Part shown: positions 45,232 to 52,506 of the stretch, in pieces
Layout of the letters: every line of letters begins with the position of its first letter
Numbering within the stretch: position 1 is the stretch's first letter
DNA from: Phycicoccus duodecadis
GTDB lineage: Bacteria > Actinomycetota > Actinomycetes > Actinomycetales > Dermatophilaceae
Direction: 5' to 3'
NCBI RefSeq assembly: GCF_002846495.1
Contig: NZ_PJNE01000001.1
Location: forward strand, 558,001 to 622,000
Length of the DNA stretch: 64,000 nt
Program-made: the position numbers and the translations under genes
The notes under the pieces: generated by a model
What the model saw: the letters and a program-made list of their open reading frames with translations, nothing else
Told to the model about the DNA's origin: nothing
The model's database searches: none

Positions 45232-45771
45232 TTATCCGGGCCGCCGTCGGACCCTACGCTGGGCACGGTAGGTCCCCAGCCCTTCCTTCAACCCGGCGAA
45301 AATGCTGACGGCTACGGCGGTCGCGGCACCAACCAGACCAGCCATGGCTAACCACTGCCCGACGCTCTGGATCGGATCGAGGTAGATGTCGTCTTGCGTC
45401 AGGCCGGTACGGCGGACCTGGACAACGTCCCCGATGTTGTCCTCCCAGTCGGGGCAGTGGTTGACCCGGAACTCGGCAGGCAACCCGGGGGGCGGGTCCG
45501 CTGAGCGGTAGGTCGTCTGCTCCCCCGGCGTATCCGGGATGAGGCCACGCGGACCGCATGCCTCGGTAGTGCCAGACGGGCCCTGGGAGATCACGATGAC
45601 GCGCTCAGTGGGTCGGTCGTGCACGGCGACGTAGTCGAGTCCCATCAGCGCCGCCGCGACGACGAACGCACCCAAGCCGAAGAGCAAACCTCCCCTCAGG
45701 GACCCCGAGATGAGGCCGCGATACGGGTGGTCGTCGTGGTGAGCGGACCTGCTTTCGCGTGCGCTACTCAC
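45232..45771 (-). CDS. Two-helix membrane protein, paralogue-like to the gene at 44098
   Basis: A 179-residue protein from a GTG. Helix 1 is GLLFGLGAFVVAAALMGLDY; an extracytoplasmic part has two Cys (TTEACGPRGLIPD; VNHCPDWEDNIGD) that may form a disulfide and ends VVQVRRTGLTQDDIYLD; helix 2 is LAMAGLVGAATAVAVSIFAG, and the tail is basic. The same topology as the 44098 gene suggests a common family. Likely a surface sensor or envelope protein carried as cargo; not otherwise recognised. Confidence 0.6.
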   Translation of the reverse strand: MSSARESRSAHHDDHPYRGLISGSLRGGLLFGLGAFVVAAALMGLDYVAVHDRPTERVIVISQGPSGTTEACGPRGLIPDTPGEQTTYRSADPPPGLPAEFRVNHCPDWEDNIGDVVQVRRTGLTQDDIYLDPIQSVGQWLAMAGLVGAATAVAVSIFAGLKEGLGTYRAQRRVRRRPG

Positions 45772-46033
45772 GCGACCCCGACCCCAGACTGGGATGAGAA
45801 AGCCCGCGGAGAGGAGGACGCGACTCGGCCTTGGCTGATCCCGTCTCGCTACTCACGATCGCATCTTGGCAGGCGCGCTGGACAGCGTTGCTAGTGAGGG
45901 CGTGGGGAGCCCGCTGCCGACCATTACTGGTCACAGGAGCCCCGGTGTGCACATGGGGTTTCCACGAGGTGGCGCAAGCGCGTGCAGGTGGAGACTGCCA
46001 GGGACGGCATGTGTCGCAGGTAGATTGTCAGGC

Positions 46034-46270
46034 ATGGCACGTCAGTGGCCGCCCCGCCCCGACCCCTTCATTTCCCTGCTCTCGGTGTCCTTGAGTGGCG
46101 TGTTCTGTGCCGCGACGACGGTGTGGATGGTGGCGGGGATTCGGTTCACCCAACCAATCTCGTTGTTGCCACCCGTGCTGATGTACGCCTTCATGCAGGG
46201 CATCTTCCGGCTGGGCGTGCTCCAGTCTGGCCGACGGCTACGAAAGAGGAATCTGCTCTTCATCCCGTGA
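46034..46270 (+). CDS. Small two-helix membrane protein
   Basis: A 78-residue protein from ATG 46034: two hydrophobic helices (ISLLSVSLSGVFCAATTVWM and ISLLPPVLMYAFMQGIFRLG) and a basic C-terminus (QSGRRLRKRNLLFIP). There is no strong ribosome binding site. It is the only plus-strand gene between the left end and tnsA. Unknown function; it could be a small membrane toxin or holin-like protein, but nothing specific supports that. Confidence 0.45.
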   Translation: MARQWPPRPDPFISLLSVSLSGVFCAATTVWMVAGIRFTQPISLLPPVLMYAFMQGIFRLGVLQSGRRLRKRNLLFIP

Positions 46271-46436
46271 TTTCCTTGCGGTGATGTCAGGTCTGGGGTC
46301 TTGCTACTCCAGGTCGCATTGCGTGGTGCGCGGTCGAGCAGGTCAGCGTGGGCCATCGGCATGAGCCCGCTATCCACCTGTCACAGTCGACCCTGATGCC
46401 GCCCAGGTCGAACACACCCGAAGGGGGCGGGGAAGG

Positions 46437-46892
46437 TCACCGGCGACGAGGGATCTGGCGTTCGATCGCGTCGACGGCGATGGCGACGTTCTTGGCGGCG
46501 ACGAGCAGTTCGTCCAGCCAGGGCGGCTGCTCCTGTCCGTTGGTCGGCCGGTTGACGCCTGAGGCCACGGACGTCTTGCGCTGGAGGGTGCTGTTGGCGC
46601 TGAGGAGTCGTTCGAGGGTGTCGGAGGTGACGGTCAGGCCGACAGGGCGCGCTGCCGCTCTGGCTTGTTGACGTCGCGCTTGCTGGATCTCGGTGTTGCG
46701 GTCACGCCTGCAGGTTGCGCACAGGGCTTCGCGGCTGTCGGCCCGGAGCGTTGTGTCGCATCGACCGCACCAGCGGGTTCCGTCTGTGGCGAGTCGAGCG
46801 GCGGCCCGGTCACGCGTGCCGACGGACAGCACGGGTGGTCGGGATCGTTCGGGGGTGCGGTCGCTGAGGTTTACTCCGCCAGGTAGCGCCAT
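46437..46892 (-). CDS. Zinc-ribbon protein, divergent from the tns genes
   Basis: A 151-residue protein. It has a compact zinc ribbon, CGRCDTTLRADSREALCATC (C-x2-C ... C-x2-C), followed by a basic helix (RDRNTEIQQARRQQARAAAR) and a helical C-terminus (WLDELLVAAKNVAIAVDAIE). Basic residues next to the ribbon suggest DNA binding. It reads away from tnsA across a 519-base gap holding two phased repeat arrays, so it could be an autoregulator of the transposition genes or an accessory DNA-binding subunit. TniQ/TnsD proteins carry zinc motifs too, but this protein is far shorter and I see no TniQ signature. Confidence 0.6.
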   Translation of the reverse strand: MALPGGVNLSDRTPERSRPPVLSVGTRDRAAARLATDGTRWCGRCDTTLRADSREALCATCRRDRNTEIQQARRQQARAAARPVGLTVTSDTLERLLSANSTLQRKTSVASGVNRPTNGQEQPPWLDELLVAAKNVAIAVDAIERQIPRRR

Positions 46893-46938
46893 GTTCGAGT
46901 GACCCCGTTCCGTCCGGTTGGACGTGCGTTAGTTGCTG

Positions 46939-46974
46939 TTCGTGACATTTCGTGACATCTCGTGACGTCACGAG
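46939..46974. repeat. 10-bp phased CGTGACA array, first block
   Basis: CGTGACA-type units begin at 46941, 46951 and 46961 (the last is CGTGACG), exactly 10 bases apart, and the last merges into the palindrome CGTGACGTCACG (46961-46972). Regular helical phasing suggests cooperative protein binding. It lies upstream of both the zinc-ribbon gene and the tns operon. Confidence 0.6.
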
Positions 46975-47095
46975 TTCGAGTTCCGTCCGACGGCGCGGAC
47001 GCATGGCCTTGTCCCAGTCGTGGGCCCCTGACCTGCGGCTCCTCCCTCTCGTGCTTGCCACACCGTATATGCGCCGCGGGGCACGCGTGGGCCAA

Positions 47096-47124
47096 CTCGT
47101 GACAACTCGTGACAGTTCGTGACA
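47096..47124. repeat. 10-bp phased CGTGACA array, second block
   Basis: CGTGACA at 47098, 47108 and 47118, again spaced by 10 bases and in the same orientation as the first block 157 bases away. The units partly resemble the CTCGTGAGA part of the right-end repeats. No gene was found in 46893-47411; the remainder of the gap presumably contains the divergent promoters. Confidence 0.6.
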
Positions 47125-47411
47125 GCCGCAATCACCGCGACCCCACCTGGACGGTTTCCCTGGTGATGCGGGACCTCGGGTGGGCCGAGGCGGCGGAGGG
47201 AGCGAAGACGTGAGGGTGGACAAGTCGGGTCGTTCGGAGACGAGAGACCTCCAGTCGGTGGGTGCGTCTACCGTCCGTCGACACTCGAACACTTGTTCGC
47301 TTCGGTGCCCTAACCGGGCGAGCGAGGACGCGAGGGCTCACTCGCAGCGTCGGCCCTATGGCGCGGCCGGGTGGGGTGTCAACCGCGTACAGAAGAACAT
47401 GGAGAACCGTC

Positions 47412-48038
47412 ATGCGTGATCTGCATGCCGGAGCGGGAGTGTTTGCCTCGCGGCCGCTCCCGGTCCCGATCTACACGAACGTCCAGTCCCCCACCCACGA
47501 GCGTCGCAACCGGGACGGCCGCGTCGGGGTGCTGGTGCACCGCGTCATCGGTGAGGTCGTTGACTCTGCCCGCGCGCTGCCGGTCACGGACGCGCTGCGA
47601 ATGGTCGGCGACACCGTGGAGCGCACCGTCCCAGCCACGCGCGGCTCTGCTGCCATCCGGTTGCGGGTCCAGTCGCACGCGGCGCGGTACGTCACGCACT
47701 TCATGCCCGGGCACGAGTGCACCTTCCTCGGTGCGGAGGTCCGGGTCGAACGCGGCCGTGTGGACTTGGCGTGGTCGCACCCGGATCACGGGGTCTGGTT
47801 CGACGAGGTCAAGACGTGGCGGCACGCCGGGATGTCCTGGGACGCCCAGACCTGGGACCAGGTTGACCGCTACATGAAGGCGGGGACCGCTCAGTTCGGT
47901 GCCCGCTTCGCTGGAGTCCGCCTCGTCGTCACGGGCCACACCCAGGACAGCGTCGTGATCGGTCCAGATGGCCTGGTTACGCCGCTGATGTCGTCGCCGC
48001 TGGCTCCCGCCGTCGCTTCTACGGTCGGGGCGGCGTGA
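47412..48038 (+). CDS. tnsA: TnsA-like PD-(D/E)XK endonuclease of the transposon
   Basis: A 208-residue protein from ATG 47412 with GGAG upstream. The nuclease core reads CTFLGAEVRVERGRVDLAWS with Glu109 and Asp118, then GVWFDEVKTWRHAG with Glu132 and Lys134, the D...ExK arrangement of TnsA. Known role: cuts the 5' ends of the element so that excision is double-stranded (cut-and-paste). Its stop overlaps the tnsB ATG by one base (TGATG). The similarity to Tn7 TnsA is in motifs and gene order, not extended sequence. The first TnsA-like gene after the divergent control region. Confidence 0.8.
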   Translation: MRDLHAGAGVFASRPLPVPIYTNVQSPTHERRNRDGRVGVLVHRVIGEVVDSARALPVTDALRMVGDTVERTVPATRGSAAIRLRVQSHAARYVTHFMPGHECTFLGAEVRVERGRVDLAWSHPDHGVWFDEVKTWRHAGMSWDAQTWDQVDRYMKAGTAQFGARFAGVRLVVTGHTQDSVVIGPDGLVTPLMSSPLAPAVASTVGAA

Positions 48039-49606
48039 TGACTCGCGATGTCACTCAGAAACGCGCCGTGGTGGCCCAGTTGATGAGCCTGGGCGGCGGA
48101 CAGTGCCCGTCGATGGGGATGGTGGAGCGGGTGGCAGGGCAGCACGGTGTTACCGCGCGCACGATCTACCGGTGGGTCAAGTCTGCGGACCTGAACGACA
48201 CGTCACTGCCCGACACCGCGGTAGGGACCGGACGGGCGTCGTTCGAGATCACGACTGGGCACCTGACCGTCATCGCTGACGAGCAGAACGCGCACGGGGC
48301 GTGGCAGCGGCTGCGGGACGCGGGCGAAGTCACCTGCTCCTACCCGACGTTCATGCGGGCCCTGGACCGGTGCGACCCGGCGATGCGGCAGGCCGCCATC
48401 CACGGCTTCAAGGGGCTGGTGAACAACCGGATGTACCTGCAGACCACTCCCCCGCACCGCAACCACACCTACCACCTGGACCACACGTCCATGGACCTGT
48501 ACGTGTGGCCCTCGCACCGAGAGCGAGCACCGATCCGGCCTCAGGTCACCGTTGTCGTGGACGGGTACTCCGGCCTCATTCACGCGGTGCCGTGGAAGAA
48601 CGAGATCAACGGTGACATGGTCGCGGCCGCGCTGGTGGAGGCGGGGATCGACCGGGACTACTACGGCGTGAGTGTGGGCGGGGTCCCCGAGCAGGTGGTC
48701 TTGGACAACGCTGCCGCGCACTTTGGCCCGGCAATGCGCGCTGGAGCCACGAACTTGGGCTGGCTCCTGGCTCCGACGCACCCGTTCTCGTCGTGGCAGA
48801 ACGGCAAGGCGGAGCGAGCGATCGGACTGCTGAACCAGCGTCTGGCCAATCGGGCTCCGGGCGCGACCGACGCAGGCACGACCCGCACCAACCAGCGCCG
48901 TCACCTTCAAGTCCCCCAGATGGACAAACTCGACCCGGACACCGTCTGGTCGTGGAAGGCGTTCACGCTCGCCCTGCGCGAGGTCGTGGACGAGATCAAC
49001 ACCACGATCCGGATGAAGCGCCTTGGTGGCCGCACCCGGCTGGAGGCCTACGCGCAGGACCCGACCGAGCGGTTCCCCGTTGCCGAGTCGATCGCCCTGC
49101 ACGCGATGCTGACCACGGACGGGCGCACCTACACGGCGAGCAAGAACGGCATCCAGTTCGAGAACCGGCACTATGTCGCCGCCGGTGTCCAGTTCGGGCG
49201 GGACTACCGCGTGCACTATCTGCCGACGATGCGGGACTCGGTCCACCTGTTCACGCCGGAGGGGCGCTACGTGTGCGAGGCGTTCGAGGCCGGGTCCCTG
49301 CCGCCGAACGCGCGCGCGAAGTTCATGGCGGCCCGTGCCCAGCAGGAACGTCACGCAGCCGCCATCGAACAGGGCGTCATCGATTCGCGACGTCACTTCG
49401 CCGACGCTGTCAACGCGCGCGTCATCGACCAGGACGACGACGCCCGCTTCGACGGCGGCTCGTCTGTTACCGCGGCGATCGCCGCGCGCGCAGCCCGCCC
49501 CCGTAAGCGCCTGCCCCGCGTCACGGCACGCGCCACTGCCCAGGCCGCAAGGAGCACCGCCGACACCGAGTCCTGGCTCGCGGCACTAGATGAGGACGAC
49601 GAATGA
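48038..49606 (+). CDS. tnsB: TnsB-like DDE transposase
   Basis: A 522-residue protein. An N-terminal helix-turn-helix (GMVERVAGQHGVTARTIYRW) and a second helical domain precede an rve integrase core with Asp148 (YHLDHTSMDLYV), Asp223 (VVLDNAAAHFG) and Glu259 (NGKAERAIGLL). A Mu/TnsB-type beta-barrel follows (GRTYTASKNGIQFENRHYVA), then an Arg/Ala-rich tail ending ESWLAALDEDDE that may contact TnsC. Known role: binds the end repeats and joins 3' ends to target DNA. ATGA overlap with tnsC. Confidence 0.88.
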   Translation: MTRDVTQKRAVVAQLMSLGGGQCPSMGMVERVAGQHGVTARTIYRWVKSADLNDTSLPDTAVGTGRASFEITTGHLTVIADEQNAHGAWQRLRDAGEVTCSYPTFMRALDRCDPAMRQAAIHGFKGLVNNRMYLQTTPPHRNHTYHLDHTSMDLYVWPSHRERAPIRPQVTVVVDGYSGLIHAVPWKNEINGDMVAAALVEAGIDRDYYGVSVGGVPEQVVLDNAAAHFGPAMRAGATNLGWLLAPTHPFSSWQNGKAERAIGLLNQRLANRAPGATDAGTTRTNQRRHLQVPQMDKLDPDTVWSWKAFTLALREVVDEINTTIRMKRLGGRTRLEAYAQDPTERFPVAESIALHAMLTTDGRTYTASKNGIQFENRHYVAAGVQFGRDYRVHYLPTMRDSVHLFTPEGRYVCEAFEAGSLPPNARAKFMAARAQQERHAAAIEQGVIDSRRHFADAVNARVIDQDDDARFDGGSSVTAAIAARAARPRKRLPRVTARATAQAARSTADTESWLAALDEDDE

Positions 49607-50343
49607 ACACCACCCCGGACAGGCGCACTCACGTCGAAAAGAACCTCGACGTCAACCTGATCCGCACGTCCCACTTCAATCTCGGACGGCGCCTGGCAAA
49701 AGGCGCAGTAGCCGTCAACGGACTCGTCGCCATCGACGGCCCGCCCGGCACCGGGAAGACCACCTGCGTGCGGTACTTCGCCGAAACCATCGGCATCCCC
49801 TCAGCCATCATCACGATGGCTGCCCGCCCAGCACCGTTGGACATGCTCCGCCAGATGCACCGCGCCATCACCGGCCTAGAAGCCACCGGCACCCGCTACC
49901 AAATGCAGCGCGACCTGCTGCCGATCCTCAACCACTGGGACGGGGTACTCATCGTCGACGAATGTCAGACCGCGCAGGTCATGACGATGCAGCAGATCAC
50001 CTGGCTGTGGGAGGAGAGCCAGCAAGCCTTTCCCATGGTCCTCGTTGGAACGGGGATCCTCGACGCCCTGGCTCGGTATCCGCAGTTGAAGAGCCGACTC
50101 ATGGGCCACGCGGTGTTCGCGCCGCTGGCGGACAACGTCCTCCTCGACACGGTGCGCGCCCTTGACCACCGTCTCCAGGACATTCCCACCAGCGACCTGC
50201 TCGACCACGACCGTCACGCCTGCCACGGCCTGCTGCGCCGGTGGGCCATGACCGTGCGCTGGCTCGACGCTCACTGCGTCACCACGACGGCCACCTCTCG
50301 CGACCTGCACGCCATCGCGTCCCTCCTCCCGACTCTCGATTGA
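49603..50343 (+). CDS. tnsC: TnsC/TniB-like AAA+ ATPase
   Basis: A 246-residue AAA+ protein: Walker A AIDGPPGTGKTTCVRYF (about 44-60), Walker B DGVLIVDECQTAQ (Asp119, Glu120), sensor-like FPMVLVGTGIL and a C-terminal helical lid. It is short for Tn7 TnsC, nearer to TniB size. Known role: ATP-dependent regulator linking the target selector with TnsAB and giving target immunity. Its start overlaps the tnsB stop (ATGA), and the next gene is seven bases downstream. Confidence 0.85.
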   Translation: MNTTPDRRTHVEKNLDVNLIRTSHFNLGRRLAKGAVAVNGLVAIDGPPGTGKTTCVRYFAETIGIPSAIITMAARPAPLDMLRQMHRAITGLEATGTRYQMQRDLLPILNHWDGVLIVDECQTAQVMTMQQITWLWEESQQAFPMVLVGTGILDALARYPQLKSRLMGHAVFAPLADNVLLDTVRALDHRLQDIPTSDLLDHDRHACHGLLRRWAMTVRWLDAHCVTTTATSRDLHAIASLLPTLD

Positions 50344-50350
50344 GGCATCC

Positions 50351-51535
50351 ATGGAACTGACCGTCACCCCTACTCCGTCCACCATGAGCGCCCGGGACGC
50401 GCTGCCCGCCCTCGACCCCAGCAGCGGCGTTCTCACCGCGTCAACGACGCTGACGCGCAACGCGTGGACGCTCAGCCAAGACCTCCTTCTCGGCCTTGGC
50501 GCGCGGCACGACCTGCCCGGTGCGGGCCGCCGCCACGACGAGGACATCACCCTCTTGAGGTGCTGGATCCGCGCGTACGACATTCGCCTCATCGTGATGC
50601 TCAACGCCCACCTCGTCCCTTACCCCCGGCTGTTGACGTTCCTGCTCGACCTTGGACGGGCTGCTGACTGCGACGTCGCGCTGACCCACGACGAAAGCAC
50701 CGTCACCCCCGTCATCGCATGGGCTCAGGACAACGGTGCCCGCGTCCACACCACACCCACGCCCCTCATTGACCGGATGAAGGCCACCGCTCGACCGGCC
50801 TACCCCCTACCCGCCGAAGCCCCCACATCGTTCCCGAAGTTCCTGCCAGAAGTGGACTTCTACGCCTTCCGCGGACTCTGCCGAGAACTTCTCCCCGCCA
50901 ACGAGTTCGCCATCGTGGACGACCTGTACGTCCGCACGTTCCGCGACATCACTGCAAACCCGCTCGGTGACGACGAGGACGCCTCATCGCGACTGCGCAC
51001 CATGCTCTCCACCGTCACGACCGAGAGCGAAGCGACAACCATCATCCGAGCGACGCAGGCCGCACTGTTCAAGACCGGACGACACCTGTATGTCTGGATG
51101 CCAACCCTGCGCACCGCCATGCAGCGGGACCAGCACCGCCGCCTCACCCCTGCTGAAGTCCGATCCCTGCGGGGTTACCGCACGCCCTGGCGATCAAGCC
51201 TGGCCGTCCTCCACGACGCCGAACTGACAAGCAACGACATCGCAGCGCTCACCCTTGCCGACCTGCAGCCCACCGGCCACCTGACCAACCCTGCGCAACC
51301 GCTCACGGACGACGCCCGCGCGTTCCTACGCGCCCATCGAGAGTTCCGACGGATCAAGGGCGCGACCGAGGGCGACCCTCTCTTCACCATGAACACACCC
51401 GGCGTCCGCGCAGCGCTCCGCTCCATCGGCCGCGACCTCCTCATCCCCACCGTCAGCGCCCAAGCCGGATTCGACGACACCCCCGACCAGACATGGCGCA
51501 AAGCGCTCGGCGTCCGCATCGCCACCCTTACCTGA
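50351..51535 (+). CDS. Unknown protein after tnsC, candidate target selector
   Basis: A 394-residue protein with no zinc-binding clusters, so it does not look like TniQ/TnsD. The N-terminal half is alpha/beta (DIRLIVMLNAHLVPYPRLLT; CDVALTHDESTVTPVIAWAQ). The C-terminal 150 residues recall the catalytic-domain fold of tyrosine recombinases (LTPAEVRSLRGYRTPWRSSL, then VLHDAELTSNDIAALTLADL, then DPLFTMNTPGVRAALRSIGR), but the GLR arginine position reads AEL and the terminal Tyr motif is absent; this is a pattern impression only. It sits seven bases after tnsC, where tnsD/tniQ stands in known elements, so it may recognise the nrdJ 3' end. Confidence 0.6.
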   Translation: MELTVTPTPSTMSARDALPALDPSSGVLTASTTLTRNAWTLSQDLLLGLGARHDLPGAGRRHDEDITLLRCWIRAYDIRLIVMLNAHLVPYPRLLTFLLDLGRAADCDVALTHDESTVTPVIAWAQDNGARVHTTPTPLIDRMKATARPAYPLPAEAPTSFPKFLPEVDFYAFRGLCRELLPANEFAIVDDLYVRTFRDITANPLGDDEDASSRLRTMLSTVTTESEATTIIRATQAALFKTGRHLYVWMPTLRTAMQRDQHRRLTPAEVRSLRGYRTPWRSSLAVLHDAELTSNDIAALTLADLQPTGHLTNPAQPLTDDARAFLRAHREFRRIKGATEGDPLFTMNTPGVRAALRSIGRDLLIPTVSAQAGFDDTPDQTWRKALGVRIATLT

Positions 51536-51545
51536 AAGGACCGCC

Positions 51546-52256
51546 ATGGCCATCTATGTCAACGGGCAACTACTCCGCGAAGCGCTCCTGCGCAACGCCT
51601 ACACCGACCGCGAGTTCTGCCGAATCACGGGCATGGGACAAAGCGTGCTACGAATGATGCTTTTCGAGAACGCCGTCAGCCCCGGCATCGCCATCTCCGA
51701 CATCGTCAACTGCGCCCGCGCCGCGGGCGTCTCCCTCGACGACCTCCTCACCGAACCGCTGCCCGAACCCTCCACTGAACTCGAAGACGACGCAGTCCTG
51801 CTCGCCCGCACCCTCACAGCCATCCGGAAGCGGCAACCCACCCGCCGCCTCGCCGCGGCCCTCGGCTGGGACCTCACCCACACCCACGCCGTCATCCAAG
51901 ACCTACGCGCTCGCCTCGAACCGCTCGGCCTGGACGTCACCATCGAACCCGACGTCGCCATTACGGCACGCGGCTCCGGGCTCGCAAAGATCACCACCGA
52001 ACTGAACCGGCGTCGCGACAACGACGACAGCCTCCACCACGGCGCAGCCCGGACTCTCTACAAGATCATGACCGGCAACCTCGGCACCCGAGAACTACCG
52101 AACGACACTCAGGTACAGATTGGCGCACTCGCCAATCGTGGCGCCATCATCTTTGGAGAGTCAGGACCCGACCGGTTCACGCTCTCCCCCGACCTCAGAT
52201 TCGCACTCCTCGACACGGCACCAAGCCCCACCCAGCGGCCTCCACGCCCAAGGTGA
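51546..52256 (+). CDS. Helix-turn-helix protein of the tns operon
   Basis: A 236-residue protein with AAAGGA before the ATG, ten bases after the previous stop. The N-terminal part looks like an XRE-type helix-turn-helix (DREFCRITGMGQSVLRMMLF ... GIAISDIVNCARAAGVSLDD). The centre has a winged-helix-like repeat (RRLAAALGWDLTHTHAVIQD LRARL, and KITTELNRRRDN). It could be a second target-recognition subunit or the repressor acting on the phased arrays upstream of tnsA. Not recognised as TnsE. Confidence 0.55.
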   Translation: MAIYVNGQLLREALLRNAYTDREFCRITGMGQSVLRMMLFENAVSPGIAISDIVNCARAAGVSLDDLLTEPLPEPSTELEDDAVLLARTLTAIRKRQPTRRLAAALGWDLTHTHAVIQDLRARLEPLGLDVTIEPDVAITARGSGLAKITTELNRRRDNDDSLHHGAARTLYKIMTGNLGTRELPNDTQVQIGALANRGAIIFGESGPDRFTLSPDLRFALLDTAPSPTQRPPRPR

Positions 52257-52506
52257 CCCCACCCTTGGGTCACGATCAGCCGACAACGTTTCCTAACTGG
52301 CCGATCAATGAAACCTTGCGACCTCGACTGTCAGCCCACCGCCGACGGCCGATGCTGACGGCCACCGCGCTAGGCGCCCTGGCCGTTTCCAATCGCCCTC
52401 GCTCCTTGATCGGCTTCACTCCGCTCCCCCGAACGAGGGAGCACAACGCGCAGCAGCATGCAGAAAGACGCTGTGGGGTGTCAGTGCTTTAGCCGATGAT
52501 TTGCGC

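Noticed and set aside
46437..46892. Zinc-ribbon protein as TniQ/TnsD
   Set aside because: It has a zinc ribbon but is only 151 residues, lacks the TniQ signature I know, and is transcribed away from tnsABC.
52253..52492. A 79-codon frame starting GTG over the stop of the helix-turn-helix gene
   Set aside because: No ribosome binding site of its own and composition unlike a protein (many Pro/Arg/Thr without pattern); the overlap is probably chance.
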